In this document: positions 8,410 through 16,097 of the stretch, piece by piece
Numbering within the stretch: the first letter of the stretch is position 1
Layout: each line of letters opens with the position of its first letter
Assembly: GCF_000317895.1 (NCBI RefSeq)
Contig: NC_019567.1
Location: 496,001-560,000, forward strand
Direction: 5' to 3'
Source: Bdellovibrio bacteriovorus str. Tiberius
GTDB lineage: Bacteria > Bdellovibrionota > Bdellovibrionia > Bdellovibrionales > Bdellovibrionaceae
Length of the DNA: 64,000 nucleotides
The notes under the pieces: model-generated
Seen by the model: the letters and a program-made list of their open reading frames with translations, nothing else
What the model was told of the DNA's origin: nothing
The model's database searches: none
Program-made: the position numbers and the translations under genes

Positions 8410-9395
8410 ACTCCCATGATCGCTTTCATTTCTTTCAACGTCTGACGGGTTTTTTCCTGAGCTTTCAGGGAACCCTCTTTGCAGATTTTCAGAACCGCTT
8501 GCGGATCCTGAGCGTACTGTTCACGGCGTTCACGCATGGGCGCGATGATCGTGTTCAGAACTTCAGTCAGGCGCACTTTCAAGGTGCCATCACCCAGGCC
8601 GCCGCGCTGATAGTGTTCTTTCAATGCTGCGACTTCGTCTTTTCTTGGATCGAAAACATCCAGGAAGCTGAAGACCACGTTGCCTTCGACTTTGCCCGGA
8701 TCCTCGATTTTCAGATGACCTGGGTCGGTGTACATCTTCTGAACTTTCTTTTTGATCACGTCAGCCGTGTCAGAAAGATAGATGGCATTCCCCAGGGATT
8801 TGCTCATCTTCGCTTTGCCATCGATGCCTGGCAGACGACCGGCAACACCAGCCATGCCCTTCACCGGCTTGAAGAAATCAGTTTTGTAGATGTGGTTGAA
8901 ACGCTGGGCGATTTCATTGGTCTGCTCGATCATCGGATTTTGATCTTCACCGGCAGGAACCAGATTCGCTTTGAAGCCCAGAATATCGGCTGCCTGGCTT
9001 ACTGGGTAAGTCAGGAAACCTGCAGGCAGGGATTTTTCCAGATTCTTCTGCTGGATTTCGGTTTTCACGGTTGGATTTCTTTCCAAACGTGCGACGGTCA
9101 CCAGATTCATGAAGTAAGTGGTCATCTCAAACAGTTCCGGCAATTCGGACTGAACAAAGATCGTGCTTTTCGCAGGATCAATGCCGGCCGCCAGATAATC
9201 CAACGTCACTTGTAAGATGTTATCGCGAACTTTTGTGGTGTCATTATAGTTGTCGGTCAAAGCCTGAACGTCAGCGATGATGATGTATTGATCGTGAGAA
9301 TCCTGAAGATCCACGCGGTTTTTAAGAGATCCAACGTAATGACCAAGATGGAGGGGACCTGTTGGGCGGTCGCCCGTAAGAATGATTGGTTTCAT
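8400..9395 (-). CDS. trpS: Tryptophanyl-tRNA synthetase
   Basis: Class I synthetase that charges tRNA-Trp in the cytoplasm. 331 residues, the normal bacterial length. The HIGH signature is HLGH at residues 16-19 (TGPLHLGHYVG) and the KMSKS loop is exact (GKAKMSKSLGN, near residue 195). The conserved binding-site region AGEDQNPMIEQTNEIAQRFN is present. The gene is monocistronic here, converging with the SDR gene; about 400 bp upstream are mostly non-coding except for a possible 23-codon peptide gene. Call secure. Confidence 0.98.
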   Translation of the reverse strand: MKPIILTGDRPTGPLHLGHYVGSLKNRVDLQDSHDQYIIIADVQALTDNYNDTTKVRDNILQVTLDYLAAGIDPAKSTIFVQSELPELFEMTTYFMNLVTVARLERNPTVKTEIQQKNLEKSLPAGFLTYPVSQAADILGFKANLVPAGEDQNPMIEQTNEIAQRFNHIYKTDFFKPVKGMAGVAGRLPGIDGKAKMSKSLGNAIYLSDTADVIKKKVQKMYTDPGHLKIEDPGKVEGNVVFSFLDVFDPRKDEVAALKEHYQRGGLGDGTLKVRLTEVLNTIIAPMRERREQYAQDPQAVLKICKEGSLKAQEKTRQTLKEMKAIMGVGI

Positions 9396-9508
9396 ATATT
9401 TTCTATAGCATTAACGGAAGTGGGTGGGAACAGCAGAAAAGAAAGAAAATAGGTCGGCCCCGAGAGTCTTAGAGGTGAAACCAAACATTTTAGTTTCCGG
9501 CGTTTGAT

Positions 9509-9580
9509 CTACAACTGGATGGCTACCAAGGTGTCTACAAAGTAGACCAAGCTAGCCAGCAGAATCATCCAACGAATCAT
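9509..9580 (-). CDS. Putative 23-residue single-span membrane peptide
   Basis: A small frame in the long trpS upstream gap. On the minus strand a CGGAGG ribosome binding site ends four bases before ATG at 9580, and TAG closes the frame at 9509. The product, MIRWMILLASLVYFVDTLVAIQL, split as MIRWMILLASLV and YFVDTLVAIQL, is almost entirely one hydrophobic helix with a single internal Asp and an Arg near the N-terminus. It resembles regulatory membrane micropeptides. The reading frame also extends upstream to 9700, but the strong ribosome binding site favours the short form. No homologue is claimed. Confidence 0.4.
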   Translation of the reverse strand: MIRWMILLASLVYFVDTLVAIQL

Positions 9581-9791
9581 GGGGCCTCCGTGAGGGCAGT
9601 ATGCGAAAAGGCCACCCATAAGTCGAATCGCTAATTTTGATGGAATCCATAAGTTTTTCGCACTGAGACATAAAGCGAATGCGTCCAAGCTGAAAACCAA
9701 TTGGATAGTGGTTCGTTGTTTATTTTGATCCTGTGAACTTCTTGGCTTTGACCTTGCCTGGCTTGCGGGTGGGTGGCTTTAGTAGTCGGGT
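9581..9791. other. Non-coding gap upstream of the GNAT gene
   Basis: About 210 bp in which I see no convincing gene. It should hold the promoters of the leftward micropeptide gene and of the rightward acetyltransferase; no consensus promoter stands out. Confidence 0.4.
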
Positions 9792-10427
9792 ATGAATTCT
9801 CAAGGCGCTGGGATCTATAACAGTCAGAACGGGTGCTACTATTCGTTTCGCCCCTTTTCCATCGATCGTGATTTTGATGTGTACTACAAGTGGATGCATC
9901 AGAAGTACGTTTCGCAGTGGTGGAATCTGGCGAAAACCCGCCCTGAACTTGAAGCCCATCTGATCAGCGAACTTTCCGACAAACATCAGGATCTTTTCAT
10001 CGGCTTTGTGGATGGTCGCCCGGTCAGCTATTGGGAGCGTTACTGGCTTCAGGAGGACATCCTTGGCAAGTACGTTGAAACCCTGCCATTTGATCAGGGT
10101 TTGCACTTTCTGATCGGAGAAACCGCTTATCTGGGGCGCACTTACACTCCTTCAATGATTGCCGCGTTCTTAAAACTTCAGTTTGAGGAAACCCGCACCC
10201 AGCGTGTTTTTGGCGAACCTGATATCCGCAACCGCAAGGTGCTTCGTTATGCCGAAGAGACCTGTTTTGAAATGCAGGGGATTGTGGAAATGCCCGAACG
10301 CGCTTCTGCGGTGATGGTCTGTCGTCGCGAGAGTTTCTTCGCCAAATACTCGGCCAAACCGGGGAAATTGTGGACCTCTGCAGTCCGGGAATCGGTGCCG
10401 GTTTCTGAACCTTCTTTAATGCTCTGA
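9792..10427 (+). CDS. GNAT acetyltransferase related to siderophore-biosynthesis acetyltransferases (AlcB/IucB type)
   Basis: 211 residues. The layout matches the N-hydroxylysine/aerobactin acetyltransferase-like branch of GNATs: a strand-helix start with FRPFSIDRDFDVYYKWMHQ followed by a Trp-rich stretch (QWWNL), then FIGFVDGRPVSYWERYW, then the acetyl-CoA region GETAYLGRTYTPSMI and the signature EPDIRNRKVLRYAEETCF. The family transfers an acyl group from CoA to an amine or hydroxylamine. No NRPS-independent siderophore synthetase gene lies nearby, so a siderophore role is not shown; aminoglycoside-type or other amine acetylation is an alternative. It is followed 51 bases later by pgpA. Confidence 0.7.
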   Translation: MNSQGAGIYNSQNGCYYSFRPFSIDRDFDVYYKWMHQKYVSQWWNLAKTRPELEAHLISELSDKHQDLFIGFVDGRPVSYWERYWLQEDILGKYVETLPFDQGLHFLIGETAYLGRTYTPSMIAAFLKLQFEETRTQRVFGEPDIRNRKVLRYAEETCFEMQGIVEMPERASAVMVCRRESFFAKYSAKPGKLWTSAVRESVPVSEPSLML

Positions 10428-10478
10428 CGCTTCTCATTCTGCGTTGCAAGGCCTACGGGTCCGGCGTACCTCATCGGT

Positions 10479-10967
10479 ATGGTGACAAACTTTCTGATAC
10501 AACTTGCGACTCTGTTTGGTGTGGGCCGTTTTCCAAAAGGACCGGGCACTGCCGGCACCCTGGCGACCATTCCAATTGTCATTCTTTTAAGCAAAATGGG
10601 CCCTTTGGTTTACATGGGGGCGGTGATTTTGCTGCTCCCAGTCGGAATTGCGGCCTGCGAGGCTTACGAGCGTTCCAAGGGTGGTCATGATCACAAAGAG
10701 ATCGTAATTGATGAGGTTTTGGGTTTTCTAATCACGATGGTTTGGATGCCAATGACATGGCAAGCCATTTTAATCGGTTTTGCCCTGTTCAGATTGCTGG
10801 ACATCACAAAGCCTTTATTCATAGGATATTTAGATAAGAAGATCCAAGGAGGACTTGGAGTGATGATCGATGACGTGGCCGCGGGGATAATTGCGAGCCT
10901 CATCATGCAAGTGATCTACACTCAAACCAACTGGTTGGGCTCTCAGATCGTGGTGATCAGTCAATGA
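10479..10967 (+). CDS. pgpA: Phosphatidylglycerophosphatase A
   Basis: 162 residues of integral membrane protein. It removes the phosphate from phosphatidylglycerol-phosphate, the last step of phosphatidylglycerol synthesis in the inner membrane. The family signature is clear: GVGRFPKGPGTAGTLATIP near the N-terminus, then HDHKEIVIDEVLGFLITM (the EIVIDE metal site), then FALFRLLDITKPLF and GGLGVMIDDVAAGI. Hydrophobic helices separate these. Its stop overlaps the next start as ATGA, which implies translational coupling with the CinA-like gene. Confidence 0.93.
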   Translation: MVTNFLIQLATLFGVGRFPKGPGTAGTLATIPIVILLSKMGPLVYMGAVILLLPVGIAACEAYERSKGGHDHKEIVIDEVLGFLITMVWMPMTWQAILIGFALFRLLDITKPLFIGYLDKKIQGGLGVMIDDVAAGIIASLIMQVIYTQTNWLGSQIVVISQ

Positions 10968-11449
10968 TGCCAAACGATCAGAAGCTTCAAGAACTCATTC
11001 GATCCCTTCGCGACCAAAAACTCACAGTGGGTTTTGCGGAAAGTTGTACTGGAGGTGCACTTTCGGCTTTTTTAACAGAGCAGCCAGGCGTGTCCGACAT
11101 ATTTCTAGGCTCTGTGGTTTCTTACTCTAACGAGGCGAAGGTGGATCTTCTGGGGGTTCGTCGAGACACTCTCATGCAAGAGGGTGCGGTGAGCGAGACA
11201 GTCGCTCGTCAAATGGCGCACGGAGTGCGTCGTCAGCTTAAAACTGATTGGTCTGTGGCAATCACAGGTATCGCTGGTCCGACAGGTGGAACACCGTCAA
11301 AGCCAGTGGGCACTGTATGCATTGCCATCGCTGGACCGGGTTTTGAAGATTCCCGAAAAGAACTCTTTTCAGGCGATCGCAAATCCATCCAGATGACTTC
11401 GGTGGACTACGCAGTGGCTTGGCTGAGTTCAGTTCTCGACAAGAAATAG
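10964..11449 (+). CDS. pncC: CinA C-terminal-domain protein, nicotinamide-nucleotide amidohydrolase
   Basis: 161 residues, a stand-alone CinA C-terminal domain. The family deamidates nicotinamide mononucleotide to nicotinate mononucleotide, recycling pyridine nucleotides released for example by NAD-dependent DNA ligase. Signatures: VGFAESCTGGALSAFLT near the N-terminus, then SYSNEAKVDLLGV, GAVSETVARQMAHGVR and AITGIAGPTGGTPSKPVGTV. The start overlaps the pgpA stop; ATG at 10964 or 10967 are both possible. recA follows 98 bases later, an arrangement close to the cinA-recA order known from Gram-positives. Confidence 0.9.
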   Translation: MMPNDQKLQELIRSLRDQKLTVGFAESCTGGALSAFLTEQPGVSDIFLGSVVSYSNEAKVDLLGVRRDTLMQEGAVSETVARQMAHGVRRQLKTDWSVAITGIAGPTGGTPSKPVGTVCIAIAGPGFEDSRKELFSGDRKSIQMTSVDYAVAWLSSVLDKK

Positions 11450-11486
11450 TAAAAGGCCCCCGGCCTGATTTTTAAACATAATTTGT

Positions 11487-11505
11487 ACTCCGACAGAGTC
11501 GGAGT
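11487..11505. promoter_or_regulatory. First palindrome in the recA leader
   Basis: ACTCCGAC and GTCGGAGT form a perfect 8-bp dyad with a 3-base spacer (AGA). No U-tract follows, so a terminator for the upstream gene is unlikely. Its position fits an operator or a leader hairpin of recA. Confidence 0.5.
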
Positions 11506-11517
11506 GTAAAAAAGCGT

Positions 11518-11533
11518 CGTGGCAGTTGCCACG
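11518..11533. promoter_or_regulatory. Second palindrome, directly before the recA ribosome binding site
   Basis: CGTGGCA and TGCCACG pair around two bases. The right arm touches the GAGAGAGGG ribosome binding region of recA. This could be a leader hairpin that insulates or exposes that site, or an operator. Confidence 0.5.
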
Positions 11534-11547
11534 AGAGAGGGAAACAG

Positions 11548-12681
11548 ATGGCAAACGCTACTGTAGACAACAAAGCGAACTCAGAAAAAATCAAAGCCCT
11601 TGAATTGGCTGTTTCGACTATCGAAAAGCAATTCGGCAAAGGCTCCATCATGCGTTTGGGCGCGAACGAATCTTTGGTTAAAGACGTTGAAGCGATCAGC
11701 ACTGGTGCATTGAGCTTGGATATCGCTTTGGGTATCGGCGGTCTTCCTAAAGGTCGTATCTGTGAAATCTATGGACCAGAGTCCTCTGGTAAAACAACTC
11801 TGTGCTTGTCTGTTATCGCTCAAGCTCAGAAAAAAGGCGGCGTTGTCGCTTTCGTTGATGCCGAACACGCTTTGGATATCAACTATGCCCGTAAACTGGG
11901 TGTGAACACGGAAGATCTTTTGATCTCTCAGCCGGACACTGGTGAACAAGCTTTGGAAATCACTGAAACACTTGTTCGTTCCGGCGCGATTGACGTATTG
12001 GTTGTCGACTCCGTAGCAGCCTTGGTTCCTCGTGCAGAGATCGAAGGTGACATGGGTGATTCCCACGTTGGTTTGCAGGCTCGTTTGATGTCCCAGGCTT
12101 TGCGTAAGCTGACGGCGGCGATCAACCGTTCCAACACTCTTGTTATCTTTATTAACCAAATCCGTATGAAAATCGGTGTTATGTTCGGTAACCCTGAAAC
12201 AACTACGGGCGGTAACGCTTTGAAATTCTATTCTTCTGTTCGTTTGGATGTACGCCGTGTTGGCGCGATCAAAAACGGTGAGGACGTGACTGGTAACCGT
12301 ACTGCGGTGAAAGTTGTTAAGAATAAAATGGCGCCTCCGTTCACCAAAGTTGAATTCGACTTGATGTACGGCGAAGGTATCTCTGAAGAAGGCGATCTTC
12401 TGGATTTGGCAGTGACTGCGAACATGGTTGAAAAATCCGGTGCGTGGTTCTCTATCAACGGCGAGCGTATGGGCCAAGGCCGTGATGCTGCGAAAAACTT
12501 CCTGAAAGAACACCCGGAATACATGGTTGAACTTCGTAAAAAGATCCTTGCAGCAAACGGTATCGGCAAACTTTTGGTTGATACCAACGGCAACAACGGC
12601 GAAGACCACGAAGGTACAGAGCCAGTTGAAATCGAAGCAGAAGATGCTGCTCCGAAAAAAGGTAAAAAGGGCAAGCACTAG
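11548..12681 (+). CDS. recA: Recombinase RecA
   Basis: 377 residues. ATP-dependent strand-exchange protein of homologous recombination and SOS coprotease, acting as a filament on single-stranded DNA. Walker A is GPESSGKTT at 76-84; other landmarks are VDAEHALD, the Walker B-like [19 protein letters not shown], the L2 loop region [22 protein letters not shown], and a long charged acid/Lys C-terminal tail ([17 protein letters not shown], then PKKGKKGKH). Codons are strongly biased to the preferred set, as expected for an abundant protein. I see no TTAC-N3-GTAA LexA box upstream, in line with published work reporting that canonical SOS genes of B. bacteriovorus are not LexA-repressed. Confidence 0.99.
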   Translation: MANATVDNKANSEKIKALELAVSTIEKQFGKGSIMRLGANESLVKDVEAISTGALSLDIALGIGGLPKGRICEIYGPESSGKTTLCLSVIAQAQKKGGVVAFVDAEHALDINYARKLGVNTEDLLISQPDTGEQALEITETLVRSGAIDVLVVDSVAALVPRAEIEGDMGDSHVGLQARLMSQALRKLTAAINRSNTLVIFINQIRMKIGVMFGNPETTTGGNALKFYSSVRLDVRRVGAIKNGEDVTGNRTAVKVVKNKMAPPFTKVEFDLMYGEGISEEGDLLDLAVTANMVEKSGAWFSINGERMGQGRDAAKNFLKEHPEYMVELRKKILAANGIGKLLVDTNGNNGEDHEGTEPVEIEAEDAAPKKGKKGKH

Positions 12682-12695
12682 TCCGGCCCGGCCGA

Positions 12696-12706
12696 CTGAA
12701 GCAGCT
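12696..12706. repeat. Post-stop short repeat, copy 1 (CTGAAGCAGCT)
   Basis: One of four copies of CTGAAGCAGCT (or its complement AGCTGCTTCAG) found just after gene ends in this window. This copy lies 15 bases after recA. Confidence 0.45.
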
Positions 12707-12717
12707 GTTTAAATCTC

Positions 12718-12753
12718 AAAGCCCCGTTCCGAAAGGACGGGGCTTTTGTTTTT
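12718..12753 (+). terminator. Rho-independent terminator of recA
   Basis: AAAGCCCCGT pairs with ACGGGGCTTT around a 9-base loop and is followed by TGTTTTT. This is a canonical strong terminator. Confidence 0.92.
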
Positions 12754-12762
12754 CCCCATCCC

Positions 12763-12785
12763 CAAAAGGTACCTGCTTACTTTTG
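12763..12785. repeat. Imperfect GGTAC palindrome, copy 1
   Basis: CAAAAGGTA and TACTTTTG face each other with one base missing from the right arm. It belongs to the same class as the elements at 14778-14798 and 30570-30593. Confidence 0.4.
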
Positions 12786-12813
12786 CAGAAGCTTCGCGTA
12801 AAATTTCTGTACT

Positions 12814-13164
12814 ATGATCAAAATCAAACGCGTTTATGAAAAGCCCAGCAGGGATGATGGTTACCGTGTTTTGGTGGACCGGTTGTGGCCCCGGGGAATC
12901 AAAAAAGAGGATTTGAAATTCAGCGAATGGCCGAAAGAAATCTGCCCCAGCACCGAGCTTCGCAAAGAGTTCGGACACAAGCCCGAAAAGTTCGGGGAGT
13001 TTCGCACAGAATATAAAAAGGAGCTTAAGTCCACCGCGGCCCATGACAAGCTGGCTGAACTGGCCGAGCGGGCTCAAGACGGGAATGTAACTTTGCTTTA
13101 TGCCGCCCGCGATGAAAAAACCAACCATGCTGTCGTTTTAAAGGAAGTTCTGGATAAGCTTTAA
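12814..13164 (+). CDS. DUF488 family protein
   Basis: 116 residues, typical of the short DUF488 (YeaO-like) proteins. Signature residues near the N-terminus: KIKRVYEKPSRDDGYRVLVD followed by RLWPRGIKKEDL, then a WxKEICPSTELRKEFGH-like stretch and the end VTLLYAARDEKTNHAVVL. The biochemical role is unknown; structures of the family show a rubrerythrin-independent alpha/beta fold with conserved charged pocket residues. No clear Shine-Dalgarno precedes the ATG. It is free-standing between the recA terminator and a hypothetical gene. Confidence 0.85.
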   Translation: MIKIKRVYEKPSRDDGYRVLVDRLWPRGIKKEDLKFSEWPKEICPSTELRKEFGHKPEKFGEFRTEYKKELKSTAAHDKLAELAERAQDGNVTLLYAARDEKTNHAVVLKEVLDKL

Positions 13165-13390
13165 GCTGCTGATTTGATTTTGGTTTTTCTCGTCAGGAAG
13201 TGGGGGTAAGATTTCCTCTTTCGGGAATTGCGGTTTTCGATTATATTGGGTTCAAGGCTTCGCGAAAAAGCCTGCACCCGCAAAAGAGAATCTCATTTCG
13301 TGATACGATCTAAATCGTGTCTTCAAAAAATCAAAATTAATTCTTTTGGTTGCCATGGGCGGGGACGGCGACAAGACCAAAGGATGTTCT

Positions 13391-13810
13391 ATGTCAGTAT
13401 CACGTCTTGAATCGTACAAAATAAAAGCCAAGCTTTTGCAAAAAGCCAAACAGAAATCCGGTCAGGATTTTCAGTTAAAGGATGCTTTTGCCCTTATTGC
13501 CAAGACTGCTGGTTTTGCCTCGTGGAATGATCTGAAGGCCACGCTGGAAAACCAGGTGGACTTTTGCAAGAAGGGTCACAGCGCTTACTGGAAAGTCTGG
13601 TATGCGTCCTATGACGAAGCCCGGGCTCATCTGGATTCTGACGGGGGCTATCTGCTGCCTTATCAGAAGGACTTCTTCATCTGTGATGAAAACTTCATTC
13701 AGTGGCTGGGGCTTGAAGTAACCGACGAGGATCTGCTTAAAGTCGGTCGCGACTGGGCGAAGCCTCTGGATGCCGATGCATACTCGCGTCTGTTGAAGAA
13801 AATGAAGTAA
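13391..13810 (+). CDS. Small protein with a Glyoxalase_8-like N-terminal domain
   Basis: 139 residues from the ATG at 13391, preferred over an upstream ATG at 13346 because AAAGGA lies eight bases before it. The first ~50 residues (LESYKIKAKLLQKAKQKSG, then LKDAFALIAKTAGFASWNDL) look like the helical glyoxalase-related domain often found at the start of small proteins, where SYK-AK-L and a final W-x-x-L are conserved. The rest has YLLPYQKDFFICDENFIQWLGL, with no motif I can name. Function unknown. It is followed by one of the AGCTGCTTCAG repeats. Confidence 0.6.
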   Translation: MSVSRLESYKIKAKLLQKAKQKSGQDFQLKDAFALIAKTAGFASWNDLKATLENQVDFCKKGHSAYWKVWYASYDEARAHLDSDGGYLLPYQKDFFICDENFIQWLGLEVTDEDLLKVGRDWAKPLDADAYSRLLKKMK

Positions 13811-13820
13811 GCTGCTTCAG
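13810..13820. repeat. Post-stop short repeat, copy 2 (AGCTGCTTCAG)
   Basis: Begins at the last base of the stop codon of the preceding gene (TAA then GCTGCTTCAG). It has the same register as the copy at 45436-45446. Confidence 0.45.
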
Positions 13821-13906
13821 CTTTCACGGCTGTTCTCAAACCGGCTTCGCCGGAGTAGTGCCGCTGCAGCTCTGCCGGCGTGGCCGACTAGACGAAGTGA
13901 GGGTTC

Positions 13907-13923
13907 ATCACGGACTTCGTGAT
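13907..13923 (+). promoter_or_regulatory. Upstream hairpin in the leader of the Cdh-like gene
   Basis: ATCACG and CGTGAT pair around five bases, just before the hairpin that holds the ribosome binding site. Two tandem hairpins in a short leader suggest RNA-level control. Confidence 0.4.
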
Positions 13924-13929
13924 TTGGTG

Positions 13930-13959
13930 CCTCCGTTTGGATAAATTTCTAAACGGAGG
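13930..13959 (+). promoter_or_regulatory. Hairpin that sequesters the ribosome binding site of the Cdh-like gene
   Basis: CCTCCGTTT (13930-13938) and AAACGGAGG (13951-13959) form a perfect 9-bp stem with a 12-base AT-rich loop. GGAGG in the right arm is the ribosome binding site, six bases before the GTG start. Confidence 0.6.
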
Positions 13960-13965
13960 TCGTTT

Positions 13966-14745
13966 GTGAAAAACCTGTCTTTCGTTTTTGCTGCTGTTGC
14001 TGTTCTGGGGCTTAGCTCCTGCAAATCAAAACCTGTCGTTGAAGTTCCGCGCTCGGATGCTTTGTGGAATATCATCAGCACGCAGTGCCTGCCTTTGCAT
14101 AAAATCGGTGAAGAAAAAAATCCGTGCATCGAAGTGAATATCGCGCAAGGTGAGGAAAAAGGTTATGTCGTGTTCAAAGACCGTGTTGGGGACTTGCAGT
14201 ATCTGCTGATGCCGACCGAAAAAATCACCGGCATGGAAAGCCCGGAAACCCGCGCAGCGGATGCAGCCAATTATTTTGACCTGGCCTGGAAGGCAAGAAG
14301 CTATATGGAAAAAAAGCGCGGCTCTGCCATCCCGGTGGAAGCGGTGTCGCTGGCGATCAATTCCCAGTTCGGGCGCAGTCAAAACCAGCTGCACATCCAT
14401 GTGTCTTGCGTGAAGCCTTCGGTGCAGCAGCAGTTGCAGGAACAATCCGCGAAGCTAAAAAATGGGTGGACTTTGTTGCCGCAACCTTTGCTGGGTCATA
14501 GATACTTTGCCCGCAAGGTCAGCGAAAAAGAGTTGGAAAAAGGCAATGCCTTCCAGATGTTGGCGGACGGAGTTCCGGGTGCCAAAGATCACAGCGGTGA
14601 ATTTGGTTTGGGACTGGTGGCAGTGAAAGTCAAAAAGAAGGGCCACAGTTTGATTTTGCTCACAAGTCGCTTTGAACGAGGCACAAACAATTACGGCTCG
14701 GTCGAAGAGATTCAGGATCACTCTTGCCCGCAATTGGCCCATTGA
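13966..14745 (+). CDS. cdh: CDP-diacylglycerol diphosphatase-like lipoprotein
   Basis: 259 residues starting at GTG 13966, which GGAGG precedes by six bases. The N-terminus is a lipoprotein signal ending LGLSSC, so the protein is probably anchored facing the periplasm. The body matches Cdh (CDP-diacylglycerol pyrophosphatase, a HIT-superfamily hydrolase): DALWNIISTQCLPLH, YVVFKDRVGDLQYLLMPT, and the HIT-type active site NQLHIHVSC. Cdh cleaves CDP-diacylglycerol to phosphatidate and CMP. E. coli Cdh is membrane-bound too. The leader carries two hairpins, one covering the ribosome binding site. Confidence 0.85.
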   Translation: MKNLSFVFAAVAVLGLSSCKSKPVVEVPRSDALWNIISTQCLPLHKIGEEKNPCIEVNIAQGEEKGYVVFKDRVGDLQYLLMPTEKITGMESPETRAADAANYFDLAWKARSYMEKKRGSAIPVEAVSLAINSQFGRSQNQLHIHVSCVKPSVQQQLQEQSAKLKNGWTLLPQPLLGHRYFARKVSEKELEKGNAFQMLADGVPGAKDHSGEFGLGLVAVKVKKKGHSLILLTSRFERGTNNYGSVEEIQDHSCPQLAH

Positions 14746-14777
14746 TTATAGAAATTTAAGTGTTGCAGCGCTTCGGA

Positions 14778-14798
14778 AAAAGGTACCGGGTACCTTTT
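14778..14798. terminator. Perfect GGTACC palindrome, probable terminator of the Cdh-like gene
   Basis: AAAAGGTACC and GGTACCTTTT are exact complements around one G, followed by CGTCTTTTT. The A and T tracts suggest a two-way terminator of an unusual short-loop type shared with 30570-30600. Confidence 0.6.
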
Positions 14799-14874
14799 CG
14801 TCTTTTTGTCGCACCGGTTTATGTCTTTTACCCGAAAAGACCAGCTGGCCCCTTGAGTTTGTTAGTATGGGGCC

Positions 14875-15618
14875 ATGTTGAAAGTGTTACTGACTTTAGT
14901 TCTGGCCATTTCTTTGAAGGCACGTGCCGATGATTATTCGGAGGTGCCGATGCCTCCGCCATTGCCGGAACCGCAGGAACCTCTGTACCTGAACCCGACC
15001 ATTTATTATAAGCCCATCATCAAATTTGACGTGGACAAGTGTCAGCATGAAACCCGCGTTGAAATGTTGTCCCCTGATGACAAAGTGCTGACCCGTCTTT
15101 GTTCTGCCGATTTCAACAACTGTGTCATGCAAGGGGCTTGTTACGTTCACGATGAAGACGGACGTTTCCGTTCTTTCAATTACTTCGCCCGGGGTTCTGA
15201 CGGTATTCCGCGCTTTAAGGAAGTCGACATGCGCAAGTGTCCTTACGGCTATGGCATGCGCAATGTCTGTCTGGATCCGTACTATACGGTGGCTGCGGAC
15301 TTAAGCATCTATAAAATCGGTGACGTGATTTATGTGCCCAGGCTGGATGGGGCCGTCATGCCTAACGGTGTGACTCATGATGGGTTCTTTGTTGTGCGGG
15401 ATGCGGGGGGAGCGATCAAGGGGCCGGGACGATTTGATTTCTATACCGGATTCACGAAACCTTATGCCAAGGAAAATACATTCAACCGGATGGGTTTTGC
15501 CAATATCAAAAACAGCTTTCCATTTCGCATGGCAACCCCGGAAGAGGCCGAAGCGGCAAGAGCGCGCACCGGGTATCCCGGCACGCGTAATATCATCATT
15601 ATTCCACCACGAAGATAA
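14875..15618 (+). CDS. Secreted 3D-domain (double-psi beta-barrel) protein
   Basis: 247 residues with a signal peptide (MLKVLLTLVLAISLKARA) and a Pro-rich start. The C-terminal half fits the 3D domain named after three Asp residues and shared with MltA-like lytic transglycosylases and RlpA relatives: LSIYKIGDVIYVPRLDG, then HDGFFVVRDAGGAIKG, then GRFDFYTG. Several Cys residues in the middle may form disulphides. MltA itself has an extra domain that I do not see, so peptidoglycan cleavage is plausible but unproven. It ends directly against the convergent gene. Confidence 0.7.
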   Translation: MLKVLLTLVLAISLKARADDYSEVPMPPPLPEPQEPLYLNPTIYYKPIIKFDVDKCQHETRVEMLSPDDKVLTRLCSADFNNCVMQGACYVHDEDGRFRSFNYFARGSDGIPRFKEVDMRKCPYGYGMRNVCLDPYYTVAADLSIYKIGDVIYVPRLDGAVMPNGVTHDGFFVVRDAGGAIKGPGRFDFYTGFTKPYAKENTFNRMGFANIKNSFPFRMATPEEAEAARARTGYPGTRNIIIIPPRR

Positions 15619-16047
15619 CTAGGGACCGATGTCCTCTTCCAGGTTGGCGCAGGAAATCTCGGTGTCTGTCTGCCAGCCCATCAGCTTTTTAACCTGACCG
15701 ATCACGCTGATGGAAGTCAAAGTGCCGTCTTTTAAAAGACCCAGCTCCGCAGCTCCACGAGTTGTCAGGCCGCCGTTTTGGTTTTTCGCGCATTCCATTT
15801 TCAAACCTTTAGCTGTATTGGTGATCTGCACGTCGTCGCAGAAAGCTGCAATGTCACCCGTGGATTTATCGTGCAAAATGCCCACAAACGCGCGCTGACC
15901 AGCGATTTCAATGTCGTAAGTAGTGCCGTTGGTGCGGGTTTCCTGAACCACCGAGCAACCTTCCGCATTCGTATACACACGCATTTCCGTGTCCGCTTGC
16001 GCCTGAACACCCGCCATCAATAATGCAACCATCAAAACTTTTTTCAT
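15619..16047 (-). CDS. Small secreted protein of unknown function
   Basis: 142 residues with a classic signal peptide (MKKVLMVALLMAGVQAQA) and a predicted mature periplasmic or extracellular protein of ~124 residues with four Cys (EGCSVVQE, FCDDVQI, MECAKNQ, ISCANLEE). I do not recognise the family. The ATG is preceded by GAGAGGTT at a normal distance. The stop directly abuts the stop of the 3D-domain gene on the other strand. Upstream lies the subtilase gene in the same direction, 39 bases away, so they may share a transcript. Confidence 0.7.
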   Translation of the reverse strand: MKKVLMVALLMAGVQAQADTEMRVYTNAEGCSVVQETRTNGTTYDIEIAGQRAFVGILHDKSTGDIAAFCDDVQITNTAKGLKMECAKNQNGGLTTRGAAELGLLKDGTLTSISVIGQVKKLMGWQTDTEISCANLEEDIGP

Positions 16048-16069
16048 AAGAACCTCTCTTTTTTAAAAA

Positions 16070-16097
16070 TTTCTAATTTCTAATCTCTAATTTCTAT
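16070..16097. repeat. Four-unit 7-bp tandem repeat at the end of the subtilase gene
   Basis: TTTCTAA, TTTCTAA, TCTCTAA and TTTCTAT follow each other. The array contains the last codons and the stop of the minus-strand subtilase, so change in repeat number would alter the protein's end. Confidence 0.6.

Noticed and set aside
9720-10106. A minus-strand frame with a Lys/Pro-rich end upstream of and inside the GNAT gene
   Set aside because: Most of it is antisense to a recognisable acetyltransferase and there is no start signal.
11450-11547. LexA/SOS box upstream of recA
   Set aside because: No TTAC-N3-GTAA or E. coli-type CTGT-N8-ACAG motif is present; the palindromes there have other sequences.
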